Assembly (NCBI RefSeq): GCF_030691135.1
Contig: NZ_JAUYFA010000080.1
Location: 1-48,848 of the forward strand
Length of the DNA: 48,848 bases
DNA from: Phreatobacter sp.
Lineage (GTDB): Bacteria > Pseudomonadota > Alphaproteobacteria > Rhizobiales > Phreatobacteraceae
Direction of reading: 5' to 3'
Notes under the pieces: model-generated
Seen by the model: the letters and a program-made list of their open reading frames with translations, nothing else
What the model was told of the DNA's origin: nothing
Databases searched by the model: none
Translations under genes and position numbers: made by a program
Shown: piece by piece, positions 1 to 7,323 of the stretch
Layout of the letters: each line of letters starts with the position of its first letter
Position numbering within the stretch: the stretch's first letter is position 1

Positions 1-10
1 CGTGTTCACG

Positions 11-43
11 TCGTGGATGGCCGGGACAAGCCCGGCCATGACG
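11..43. repeat. Intergenic palindromic repeat, family A, single copy
   Basis: A 9-bp perfect stem (17-25 pairing with 31-39) closes a 5-base loop, acaag. The element resembles the inverted pair near 30.64-30.73 kb, sharing the tcgtggatg start and the ccggg/cccgg stem. It lies beyond the 3' end of the dehydrogenase gene on the minus strand. There is no T-tract, so it is better read as a dispersed palindrome than as a terminator. Bases 44-121 hold nothing else that I recognise. Confidence 0.6.
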
Positions 44-121
44 CGAAGAGCGAACATTCGACCGTTCGCCCGGGCATAGAGCGGCAGCCCCGTCCTTGCC
101 AGAGGCCGGCGCGACGACCTG

Positions 122-1198
122 CTATTCGTTGTCGGCCTTGATGGCGGCGATGACCGCCTCCGTCACCTGCGGCGTCGTCGCCCGGCCGCCGAGATCGGGC
201 GTGTGCAGCGACGGGTCGGCGGTGACGCGCTCGATGGCGCGCATCAGCCGCGCCGCGGCGGCCGGCTCGCCGAGATGGTCGAGCATCATCGATGCGGACC
301 AGAAGGTGCCGACCGGATTGGCGACGCCCTTGCCCATGATGTCGAAGGCCGAGCCGTGGATGGGTTCGAACATGGAGGGGAATTCGCGCTCCGGGTTGAG
401 GTTGGCGGTCGGCGCGATGCCGAGCGAGCCGGCCAGCGCCGCGGCGAGATCGGACAGGATGTCGGCGTGCAGGTTGGTGGCGACGACGGTGTCGATCGTC
501 TCGGGCTTGAGCGTCATGCGCATGGTCATGGCGTCGACGATGGCCTTGTCCCAGGTCACGTACGGGAACTCCTGTGCCACCTCGACGGCGATCTCGTCCC
601 ACATGACCATGGCGTAGCGCTGGGCATTGGACTTGGTGACGACGGTGAGCAGCTTGCGCGGCCGCGACTGGGCCAGGCGGAAGGCGAAGCGCATGATGCG
701 GGTGACGCCGGCGCGGGTCATCAATGAGACGTCGGTGGCTGCCTCGATCGGCAGCCCCTGGTGGACGCGGCCGCCGACCCCGGCATATTCGCCCTCGGAA
801 TTCTCGCGGACGATGACCCAGTCGAGCTCGGGTCCCGTGACATGGCGCAGTGGCGAGGTGATGCCCGGCAGGATCCGTGTGGGGCGCACGTTGGCGTACT
901 GGTCGAAGGGCTGGCAGATGGCCAGCCTCAGCCCCCACAGCGTGATGTGGTCGGGAATGTCGGGGTGGCCCGCCGAGCCGAAGAGGATCGCGTCGTGGTG
1001 GCGGATCTGCGCGCGGCCGTCCTCCGGCATCATGCGGCCATGGCGCTTGTAATAGTCGCCGCCCCAGTCGAAATGGTCGAAGGCCATGGCGAAACCGCCG
1101 TCGCGGGCGGCGAGCGCCTCCAGCACCGCGACACCGGCCGCGACGACCTCGGTGCCGATGCCGTCTCCGGGAATGGCGGCGATCCGGTAGCTCTTCAT
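122..1198 (-). CDS. ttuC: Tartrate dehydrogenase / D-malate dehydrogenase (decarboxylating)
   Basis: Predicted 358-residue cytoplasmic NAD-dependent beta-hydroxyacid oxidative decarboxylase of the isocitrate/isopropylmalate dehydrogenase family, about the usual length for the tartrate/D-malate branch. Visible family marks are the GDGIG nucleotide loop (11-15), RENSEGEYAG with catalytic Tyr138, VTKSN with Lys189, metal-binding aspartates at about 222, 246 and 250, and the FEPIHGSAFDI segment. The start at 1198 is preceded by ggagag; a longer in-frame start at 1252 lacks this support. The gene is divergent from a GntR regulator, and a glycerate 2-kinase of TtuD type lies 6 kb away, which fits tartrate breakdown. 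Tartrate, D-malate and related hydroxy-diacids cannot be told apart from sequence alone. Confidence 0.85.
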   Translation of the reverse strand: MKSYRIAAIPGDGIGTEVVAAGVAVLEALAARDGGFAMAFDHFDWGGDYYKRHGRMMPEDGRAQIRHHDAILFGSAGHPDIPDHITLWGLRLAICQPFDQYANVRPTRILPGITSPLRHVTGPELDWVIVRENSEGEYAGVGGRVHQGLPIEAATDVSLMTRAGVTRIMRFAFRLAQSRPRKLLTVVTKSNAQRYAMVMWDEIAVEVAQEFPYVTWDKAIVDAMTMRMTLKPETIDTVVATNLHADILSDLAAALAGSLGIAPTANLNPEREFPSMFEPIHGSAFDIMGKGVANPVGTFWSASMMLDHLGEPAAAARLMRAIERVTADPSLHTPDLGGRATTPQVTEAVIAAIKADNE

Positions 1199-1254
1199 GG
1201 TGGGCTCTCCTGTCCATCGCCCAGTGCTCTGCCGGAGGTCGGCTGTCAACATTC

Positions 1255-1282
1255 CATTGCAGCTTCCATGGAAGTTGCTATG
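1255..1282. promoter_or_regulatory. 28-bp palindrome, candidate GntR operator
   Basis: Two 14-base arms meet at ccatgg (1266-1271) and match except for two positions per arm. The core is cttccatggaag. It sits between the divergent dehydrogenase and GntR genes, immediately upstream of a perfect minus-strand ttgaca (1249 down to 1244) that could be the -35 box of the dehydrogenase promoter. I see no good -10 at the expected spacing. Assignment to the neighbouring regulator rests on position and symmetry only. Confidence 0.5.
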
Positions 1283-1302
1283 AGTCGGCGCACGAGGATG
1301 CG

Positions 1303-1998
1303 ATGACGGCAGGGATCGGAGCGACGGTGGACAGGCGACCCTCGCGGGTCGACGACGCCTATGCCGCCATCAAGGCGGCGATCTTCGACGGAACCTTCGC
1401 GCCGGGCTACCAGGCCTCGGCCCAGGAGATCGCCCTGCGTCTCGGCGTCAGCCGCACGCCGGTCCACGAGGCCGTGCTGAAGCTGCAGGAGGAAGGCCTC
1501 GTCCGCATCGTGCCGAAGCGCGGCATCGTCATCTGCGCCCTGGCGCCGGACGACGTCCGCGAGATCTACGACGTCATGATCGCCATCGAGGGCCGCGCCG
1601 CCGAACTCGCCGCCGCCCGCCCGGATGCGGACCGCGCCGCGGCCGCCGCGCGTCTGGCGGCAGCCAACGGCCGCATGGGCGCCGCACTCGCCGCCGGGGA
1701 CATCAGGGCCTGGGGCGAGGCGGACGATGCCTTTCACCGGGCGCTGGTCGAGAGCGCCGCCAATGGACGCATCAGCCGCATCGCCCGGACGGTCGGCGAC
1801 CAGATGCACCGCGCCCGGATGCTGACGCTGCACCTGCGCGGCAATCTCGGTGCCTCCGCGGACGAGCACGCTGATATCATCGCGGCGATCCACGCCGGCG
1901 ACGGCGCTGCGGCAGATGCTGCGGCGCGGCGCCATCGCCAGCGCACCCAAGGCGAACTTCTGCCGCTCCTTGAAGCCTGGGGGCTCAGACATCTCTAG
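1303..1998 (+). CDS. GntR-family transcriptional regulator, FadR/FCD subfamily
   Basis: Predicted 231-residue DNA-binding repressor or activator. Residues 14-80 form the winged helix-turn-helix, with SAQEIALRLGVSRTPVHEAV as the recognition region. Residues 85-225 are the all-helical FCD ligand domain, and His145 (DDAFHRAL), His189 (DEHADII) and His211 fit its usual metal-binding histidines. Such regulators commonly sense carboxylic acids. The start is set by cgagg 6 bases upstream; the ATG at 1298 runs straight into a stop. It is divergent from the tartrate/malate dehydrogenase and is followed 60 bases later by a Bug receptor on the same strand, so both are plausible targets. Confidence 0.9.
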   Translation: MTAGIGATVDRRPSRVDDAYAAIKAAIFDGTFAPGYQASAQEIALRLGVSRTPVHEAVLKLQEEGLVRIVPKRGIVICALAPDDVREIYDVMIAIEGRAAELAAARPDADRAAAAARLAAANGRMGAALAAGDIRAWGEADDAFHRALVESAANGRISRIARTVGDQMHRARMLTLHLRGNLGASADEHADIIAAIHAGDGAAADAAARRHRQRTQGELLPLLEAWGLRHL

Positions 1999-2058
1999 AA
2001 GCCGACCGTCGACCAGAGCCGCGCCCCAAGCGGCCACCAACATCCTGTGGAGGACCCC

Positions 2059-3033
2059 ATGAAACGCATCATCTGCAGCCTTGCCGCGCTCGCCGTCGCC
2101 GCCTTCGCCGGCCCGGCCCATGCCGATGTCTATCCCAGCCGCCAGATCACCCTGATCGTGCCCTTCGCGGCGGGCGGGCCGACGGACATCATCGCCCGCA
2201 TAGTGGCCGACCACATGTCGCGCACGCTCGGCCAGACCATCGTGGTGGAGAATGCCGCGGGTGCCGGCGGCACCACGGCCTCGACCCGTGTGGCGCGGGC
2301 GACCCCTGACGGCTACACGATCATGATGGGCAATCTCGGCACCCATTCCGCCTCGGTCGGTCTCTATCCGCGCCTCGCCTACGACCCGCGCACCGACTTC
2401 GAGCCGGTGATCAACACGGCGGGGACGCCGATGCTGATCTCGGCCCACAAGGACTTTCCCGCCAATACGCTGCAGGAGATGATCGCACTCATCCGCGCCA
2501 ATCCGACCCGCTACAATTATGGCCATGGCGGTGTCGGCTCGACCTCGCACCTGACCTGCGTCTTCTTCCACCATCTCGTCGGTGCGCCGGTCCAGCATGT
2601 GCCGTTCCGCGGCTCGGGACCGGCCATGGCGGCCCTGCTCGGCAAGCAGCTCGACTATGTCTGCGACCAGACCGTCGGCATCGTGCCGCAACTCGCCAAC
2701 CTGAAGACCTTCGTGGTGGCGACGCCGTCCCGGTTGCCAACGGCGCCTGATGTGCCGACCAGCACGGAAGGCGGCCTGCCGGCCTTCCAGGCGGTCGGCT
2801 GGAACGCCATCTTCGCGCCCAAGGGCACGCCGCGGCCGATCGTCGACCGGCTCAACGCCGCCGGCCGTGCTGCTCTCGCCGACGAGGCGGTGCGCAAGCG
2901 GCTGCTCGAACTCGGCTGCGAGATTCCCGATCCGGCGGGCCAGACGCCGGAAGCGCTGCGTGCGCATGTCGCGGCCGAAGTCGACAAGTGGACGCCGGTG
3001 ATCCAGGCGGCCGGCGTCACGGCGGGGAACTGA
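2059..3033 (+). CDS. Bug/TctC-family extracytoplasmic solute-binding protein (first of three)
   Basis: Predicted 324-residue periplasmic receptor of tripartite tricarboxylate transporter type. Residues 1-22 form a signal peptide ending at AHA. PFAAGGPTD (35-43) is the carboxylate-holding loop typical of Bug proteins, and the family ending KWTPVIQAAGV is present. The start at 2059 has gtggagg upstream; an in-frame ATG at 2047 would precede that site. It lies just downstream of the GntR gene and upstream of a paralogue. No TctA or TctB membrane gene is present in the window, so the transport partner must be elsewhere or the protein may act as a sensor. The ligand is unknown; carboxylates are usual for the family. 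Confidence 0.9.
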   Translation: MKRIICSLAALAVAAFAGPAHADVYPSRQITLIVPFAAGGPTDIIARIVADHMSRTLGQTIVVENAAGAGGTTASTRVARATPDGYTIMMGNLGTHSASVGLYPRLAYDPRTDFEPVINTAGTPMLISAHKDFPANTLQEMIALIRANPTRYNYGHGGVGSTSHLTCVFFHHLVGAPVQHVPFRGSGPAMAALLGKQLDYVCDQTVGIVPQLANLKTFVVATPSRLPTAPDVPTSTEGGLPAFQAVGWNAIFAPKGTPRPIVDRLNAAGRAALADEAVRKRLLELGCEIPDPAGQTPEALRAHVAAEVDKWTPVIQAAGVTAGN

Positions 3034-3129
3034 GGCCGTCATCCCCGCGTGATGACGCGACGCCGCAGGGCGTAACGCCGTCACTGCCTCATGCGTATCC
3101 CCTTTGAGAACCTGAGGGGGATTTCAGCG

Positions 3130-4113
3130 ATGATGGTTTTGGCACGCCTGATGGTCGGCCTCGCCTTGGCGGCGGCCGGCCCCCTGACCGCGCTGGCACA
3201 GACGCCGGCGCTGCGGCCGATCACCCTGATTGTGCCCTTCGCCGCCGGCGGCCCGACCGATGTCATCGGTCGCATCGTCGCCGACAGCATGAGCCGGACG
3301 CTCGGCGTGGCGGTGATCGTCGAGAATGTCGCCGGCAATTCCGGTGTCACCGGGGTGAGCCGGGCGGCGCGGGCAGCCCCCGATGGCGCGACCATTGTGG
3401 TCGGCAACATGGGCACCCATGCCGCCGCTGTGTCGCTGCAGGCAAACCTGCCCTATGACCCGAACCGCGATTTCGCGCCTGTCGGCCTGATCGCCTCCAC
3501 GCCCATGCTGCTGCTGGCGAGCCCCAAGGTTCCAGCCCGTGATCTCGGCCAGTTCATCGCCCATGTGAAGGCCAACGCGAACAGGTTGAATTTCGGTACG
3601 GCCGGTGTCGGCGCCACCTCCCATCTGGCCTGTGCCATGTTCAATGCGCTGATCGGGGTCGAGGTCACCCACATCCCCTATCGCGGCACCGCGCCGGTGT
3701 TGAGCGCGCTGATCTCCGGCGAGATCGACTATGGCTGCGATCAGACCGCAGGTGCCCTGCCGCAGGTTCTGGCCGGCACCGTCAAGGGCATGGCCATTGC
3801 CACGCGCACGCGATCGCCTGCCGCTCCAAACCTCCCGACCTCGGTGGAGGGCGGCTTGCCAGATTTCCAGGCGACGGCCTGGAATGCCCTGTTTGCGCCG
3901 CGCGGCACGCCGCCTGCGGTCATGGCGAGGCTCACGGCCGCGCTGCACACGGCGCTGGCCGATCCAACCGTCAGCGCCCGGCTGATGGAGCTTGGCGCCG
4001 ACCTGCCTTTACCCGCTGATCGCGAGCCGGCAGCGCTCACCGCCCTGGTGCGCGCTGAGATCGACAAATGGGGCGGCATCATCCGCGAAGCCGGCATTGC
4101 CGCCACGCCCTGA
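3130..4113 (+). CDS. Bug/TctC-family extracytoplasmic solute-binding protein (second of three)
   Basis: Predicted 327-residue secreted receptor, closely similar to its upstream neighbour and to the one at 5148. A hydrophobic signal peptide ends near ALAQ, followed by the PFAAGGPTD ligand loop and the DYGCDQTAGALPQV segment shared by all three. The start at 3130 is chosen because gaggggg lies 9 bases upstream; the ATG at 3091 would add 13 residues ahead of the signal peptide. The 96 bases before it hold a small gtcatc/gatgac inverted repeat without a T-tract. Its 3' end is 2 bases from the stop of the convergent dehalogenase-like gene. Confidence 0.88.
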   Translation: MMVLARLMVGLALAAAGPLTALAQTPALRPITLIVPFAAGGPTDVIGRIVADSMSRTLGVAVIVENVAGNSGVTGVSRAARAAPDGATIVVGNMGTHAAAVSLQANLPYDPNRDFAPVGLIASTPMLLLASPKVPARDLGQFIAHVKANANRLNFGTAGVGATSHLACAMFNALIGVEVTHIPYRGTAPVLSALISGEIDYGCDQTAGALPQVLAGTVKGMAIATRTRSPAAPNLPTSVEGGLPDFQATAWNALFAPRGTPPAVMARLTAALHTALADPTVSARLMELGADLPLPADREPAALTALVRAEIDKWGGIIREAGIAATP

Positions 4114-4115
4114 TC

Positions 4116-5012
4116 TCAGGTGAAGAAGGCGCCGAATTCCTCCGCCACTTCCTCCGGTAGCTCCTCGGCGAGATAGTGCCCGCCCGGCAGCGCCCGGCCG
4201 CTAACGTCCACGGCGCGCTCGCGCCACAGTGCGAGGGCATCGAAACAGCTTGCGATGACGCCGTTCTGCCCCCAGAGGACCCGCAGCGGGCAGGCGAGCC
4301 TGCGGTCGCCGTCGGCATCGTCATGGGCGATGTCGATGGTGGCGGCGGCGCGATAGTCCTCGCAACTGGCATGGATGACGGCAGGGTCGCGGAAGCAGCG
4401 CAGATACTCGGCCAGTGCGGCGGGAGCGAAGGGCGTCAGGCCGGCCGCGCCGGACCCGCATTTCTTCAGCCAGTAGGTGTCGGGATCGGCACCGATCATG
4501 CGCTCCGGGAAGGGCGCGGGCGTGATCAGGAAGAACCAGTGCCAATAGGCCCTGGCGAAGGCGTCCGTCGTGTCGCGATACATCTCCCGGGTCGGCGCGA
4601 TGTCGAGGACGGCGAGCTTGCGCACGCGCGCGGCATGGTCGAGGGCGAGCCGGTGGGCGACTCGCCCGCCACGGTCGTGGCCGGCGAGGAAGAAGCGCTC
4701 GTGGCCGAGCGCGGTCATCACCTCCGCCATGTCCTGTGCCATGGCCCGCTTGGAATAGGGCGCGTGGTCGGCGGTGGTTTCCGGCTTGCCGCTGTCGCCG
4801 TAGCCGCGCAGGTCGGCGGCAACCACCGTGTAGCGCTCGGCGAGCCGGGGTGCGACCTTGTGCCAGAGGGCATGGGTCTGCGGATAGCCGTGGAGCAGCA
4901 GCAAGGCAGGACCGCACCCGCCGGTGCGCAGGCGGATCGTCGTGCCGGAAGTCTTGACGTCCTCCAGCCGGAAGCCGGGGAAGAGCCCTTCTGTTGCAGC
5001 CTGCGCGCTCAT
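4116..5012 (-). CDS. Alpha/beta hydrolase of the haloacetate (fluoroacetate) dehalogenase type
   Basis: Predicted 298-residue cytoplasmic hydrolase. The known family enzyme removes halide from haloacetates through an Asp-His-Asp triad. Here the residues fall in family order and spacing: nucleophile Asp113 in GHDRGGR with Arg114 and Arg117 for the carboxylate, Asp137, halide-pocket residues His158-Trp159 (YWHWFF) and Tyr220 (CEDYRA), and His279 in GGHYLAEE. HGYPQTHALW (41-50) supplies the oxyanion region. The start at 5012 has ggaga upstream. It is divergent from the third Bug receptor, which could bring in its substrate. Related hydrolases with other substrates exist, so the dehalogenase reaction itself is inferred. 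Confidence 0.82.
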   Translation of the reverse strand: MSAQAATEGLFPGFRLEDVKTSGTTIRLRTGGCGPALLLLHGYPQTHALWHKVAPRLAERYTVVAADLRGYGDSGKPETTADHAPYSKRAMAQDMAEVMTALGHERFFLAGHDRGGRVAHRLALDHAARVRKLAVLDIAPTREMYRDTTDAFARAYWHWFFLITPAPFPERMIGADPDTYWLKKCGSGAAGLTPFAPAALAEYLRCFRDPAVIHASCEDYRAAATIDIAHDDADGDRRLACPLRVLWGQNGVIASCFDALALWRERAVDVSGRALPGGHYLAEELPEEVAEEFGAFFT

Positions 5013-5147
5013 GCCTTCGTCTCCTTGCCGGGGCCAGATGCCGCCCCAGCTGCTTCTATCCAAGTCGTTCCAAATTGAGTATGCGAGATCGATAACCGGC
5101 CATCTGACGGCGCCGGGTCGACAACGTCCCTTTCCAGGAGGAATTCC

Positions 5148-6131
5148 ATGAACAGACGTCATCTCATCGCCGCCGGCGCAGCCGCGCTCATGGCCGCCGC
5201 CGCACCCGCTGCGGCGCAGACCTATCCCACGCGCGCCATCACCATGATCATCCCCTTCGCGGCCGGCGGCCCGACCGACGTCGTCGCCCGCATCATTGTG
5301 GACGCCATGTCGAAGAATCTCGGTCAGGCGGTGGTGATCGAAAACGTCGCCGGTGCCGGCGGCACGACGGGCGCGACCCGTCTCACCCAGCAGCAGCCCG
5401 ACGGCTACACAATCATGATCGGCCATACCGGGACCCATGCCGCGTCCGTCGCCCTCTATCCGAACCTGCGCTACAATCCGGTGACGGATTTCGCCCCGAT
5501 CGGCCTGGTCAATACCAATGCCATCCTGATCACGGCGAAGAAGGCGCTGCCGGCCAACACACTGGCCGAATTCGTCACCTGGCTGAAGGCCAACGAGCGC
5601 ACCGCCAACAACGCCCATGCCGGTATCGGCTCGGTCAGCCACACGACCTGCCTGTTGCTGCATGCCATCATCGGCGTGAAGCCGCAGAGCGTGCCCTATC
5701 GCGGCACCGGTCCGGCCATGAACGACCTCGTCGCCGGCCAGGTCGACTATCTCTGCGACCAGGTGGTCAACGTCGCCCCGCAGGTCCGCGCCGGCACGAT
5801 CAAGGCCTTCGCCGTCGCCCAGGCGACGCGTAACGCCGCCCTGCCGGATGTCCCGACCACGGCCGAAGCCGGCCTGCCCGGCTACCAGGTGGTGGTGTGG
5901 AACGCCATGCTGGCGCCGAAGGGCACGCCGGAGCCGATCGTCAACCGGCTGAACGAGTCGCTGCGCGCGGCGCTCGCCGATGCCGGCGTCCGGGCCCGGC
6001 TGGCCGAGCTCGGCGCCGACCTGCCCGCCGACAACCTCGCGACGCCGGCCGGCCTGCGTGCCTTCCTTGAGGCGGAAATCGCCAAATGGACCCCGGTCAT
6101 CCGCGCTGCCGGCGTCACCGCCAGCAACTGA
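5148..6131 (+). CDS. Bug/TctC-family extracytoplasmic solute-binding protein (third of three)
   Basis: Predicted 327-residue periplasmic receptor. The signal region MNRRHLIAAGAAALM carries an RR pair, so export could be by Tat or by Sec, and cleavage fits after AAA near residue 23. PFAAGGPTD (36-44) is the ligand loop and the C-terminus KWTPVIRAAGVTASN matches the family. Aggagg upstream fixes the start. It is divergent from the dehalogenase-like gene (135 bases between starts) and ends before a bidirectional terminator. It appears closer to the first copy than to the second by eye. No permease genes are nearby. Confidence 0.9.
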   Translation: MNRRHLIAAGAAALMAAAAPAAAQTYPTRAITMIIPFAAGGPTDVVARIIVDAMSKNLGQAVVIENVAGAGGTTGATRLTQQQPDGYTIMIGHTGTHAASVALYPNLRYNPVTDFAPIGLVNTNAILITAKKALPANTLAEFVTWLKANERTANNAHAGIGSVSHTTCLLLHAIIGVKPQSVPYRGTGPAMNDLVAGQVDYLCDQVVNVAPQVRAGTIKAFAVAQATRNAALPDVPTTAEAGLPGYQVVVWNAMLAPKGTPEPIVNRLNESLRAALADAGVRARLAELGADLPADNLATPAGLRAFLEAEIAKWTPVIRAAGVTASN

Positions 6132-6142
6132 CCCTTCGGAAC

Positions 6143-6163
6143 GGGGCGGCCGAGGGCCGCCCC
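6143..6163. terminator. GC-rich hairpin after the third Bug gene
   Basis: A perfect 9-bp stem (6143-6151 with 6155-6163) with a 3-base loop begins 12 bases after the stop codon. It is not followed by a T-run, so alone it would be a weak intrinsic terminator. It may act as a 3' RNA-stabilising hairpin ahead of the stronger element at 6181. Confidence 0.45.
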
Positions 6164-6180
6164 GGCTCCTCAAAACAGCA

Positions 6181-6214
6181 ACGGCCCCGTCGCTCCCAAG
6201 GCGCGGGGCCGTTT
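6181..6214. terminator. Bidirectional intrinsic terminator
   Basis: Stem acggccccg (6181-6189) pairs perfectly with cggggccgt (6204-6212). It is followed by ttt on the plus strand and has an A-rich flank on the other side. It lies between two convergent genes (5148-6131 plus, 6243-7292 minus) and can serve both. Confidence 0.65.
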
Positions 6215-6242
6215 CGCATCGGCGTCGAAGGGGCGCCGCCGC

Positions 6243-7292
6243 TCAGCGCGGCGCGGGCATCCGGTTGTCGAAGCGACGCGACCATTCCGAGAGGATGCGC
6301 TCGCGGTTCTGCGCCATCCAGGAGAAGTCGTTGCGCAGCATGCGCTCCTCGGCATGGGGCGGGTAGTTGGCCGGCCGGTTGACCACGTCGCGATGGGCCA
6401 CCACGGCGTAGAACTGCGCGTAGAGCTCGTTGGCGCGACGGCTGGTCGCCCAGTCGGCGATGCGGCGGGCGGCGTCGGCCTGCGGCACCGGGCGGTCGCG
6501 GACGAGGGCGAAGGCCTCCATTTCCCATCCCGCGCCGTCTTCCGGCACGATGACGTCGATGGGGGCCCCCATGCTCTTCTCGCGCGCGCCGCGCATATCG
6601 AAGGACAGGCCTACCACCCGCTCGCCGCGTGCCGACTGGACGCAGGGCGCGCTGCCGGAATGGGTGTAGATCGCGACATGGTCGTGCAGCTGTTCCATGA
6701 AGGCCCAGGCGGCTTCCTCGCCCATCATCTGGATCCAGCCGGCGACGAGCAGGAAGCCGGTGCCCGACGAGGCGGGATGGGGCATGACGATGCGCTGGCG
6801 CAGCGTCGGGTGGAGCAACTCGCGCCAGCGGCTGGGTGCGGGGGCGCCGACCCTGCGGGCCTCATCGCGGTTGAAGCAGATCGCCGCGACATAGGCGTCC
6901 ATGCCGGTCCACCGGTGCAGGGCTGCGGAATCGCGGAAGGCCGGTTTGATCTCCTCGATGTTCTTCGGCTTGTAGGGCTCGAGAAGATCGGTCGCGGCGA
7001 AGAGCAGCAGGCTGGTCGCCGCCAGACCGAATATCATGTCGGCGCGCGGGTTCTCACGCTCGGCCAGCACCCGGGCGGTGATGACGCCGGTCGAATCGCG
7101 CACCCATCGGACCTCGATGTCGGGCAGTTCCTTCTCGATCGCCTGCTTGAACACGGCGAGCTGGTCGGTCTCGATGGAGGTGTAGAGCGTCACCTGCGTG
7201 CGCGCCTGGGCCCAGGTCTCCTGCCCGGTCAGGGTCAATGCCAGCAGGGCGAGGCCGAGGCGGATGCCTGAACCGACGAAGCGCATCGTCAT
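6243..7292 (-). CDS. ABC transporter substrate-binding protein, 2-aminoethylphosphonate (PhnS2-like) type
   Basis: Predicted 349-residue periplasmic receptor of the iron/phosphonate binding-protein fold. A signal peptide (about 1-29) ends at TWAQA. Recognisable family segments are VTLYTSIETDQL, WVRDSTGVITARVLAE, GLAATSLLLF, HPASSGTGF and YTHSGSAPC, the pattern of the putative 2-aminoethylphosphonate receptors. The start MTMRF has ggga upstream; an in-frame second Met two codons later is equally possible. No permease or ATPase gene adjoins it: the next gene upstream on the same strand, ending at 7324, encodes a glycerate kinase. The true ligand is uncertain because the phosphonate assignment of this subfamily comes from gene context in other genomes. 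Confidence 0.8.
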   Translation of the reverse strand: MTMRFVGSGIRLGLALLALTLTGQETWAQARTQVTLYTSIETDQLAVFKQAIEKELPDIEVRWVRDSTGVITARVLAERENPRADMIFGLAATSLLLFAATDLLEPYKPKNIEEIKPAFRDSAALHRWTGMDAYVAAICFNRDEARRVGAPAPSRWRELLHPTLRQRIVMPHPASSGTGFLLVAGWIQMMGEEAAWAFMEQLHDHVAIYTHSGSAPCVQSARGERVVGLSFDMRGAREKSMGAPIDVIVPEDGAGWEMEAFALVRDRPVPQADAARRIADWATSRRANELYAQFYAVVAHRDVVNRPANYPPHAEERMLRNDFSWMAQNRERILSEWSRRFDNRMPAPR

Positions 7293-7323
7293 TTGTCATT
7301 CCCTGAGCCGGACCGCGACGCCA

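Noticed and set aside
3037-3056. gtcatc/gatgac hairpin between the first two Bug genes as a terminator
   Set aside because: Only a 6-bp stem with no T-run; the two genes may still be cotranscribed.
1246-3084. 612-codon minus-strand frame across the GntR and first Bug genes
   Set aside because: Arg/Gly/His-rich composition, no ribosome site, and fully antisense to two well-supported genes.
4116-6173. Very long minus-strand reading frame of 685 codons
   Set aside because: Only the last 298 codons match a known protein; the rest is antisense to the third Bug gene and reflects the scarcity of stops in high-GC DNA.
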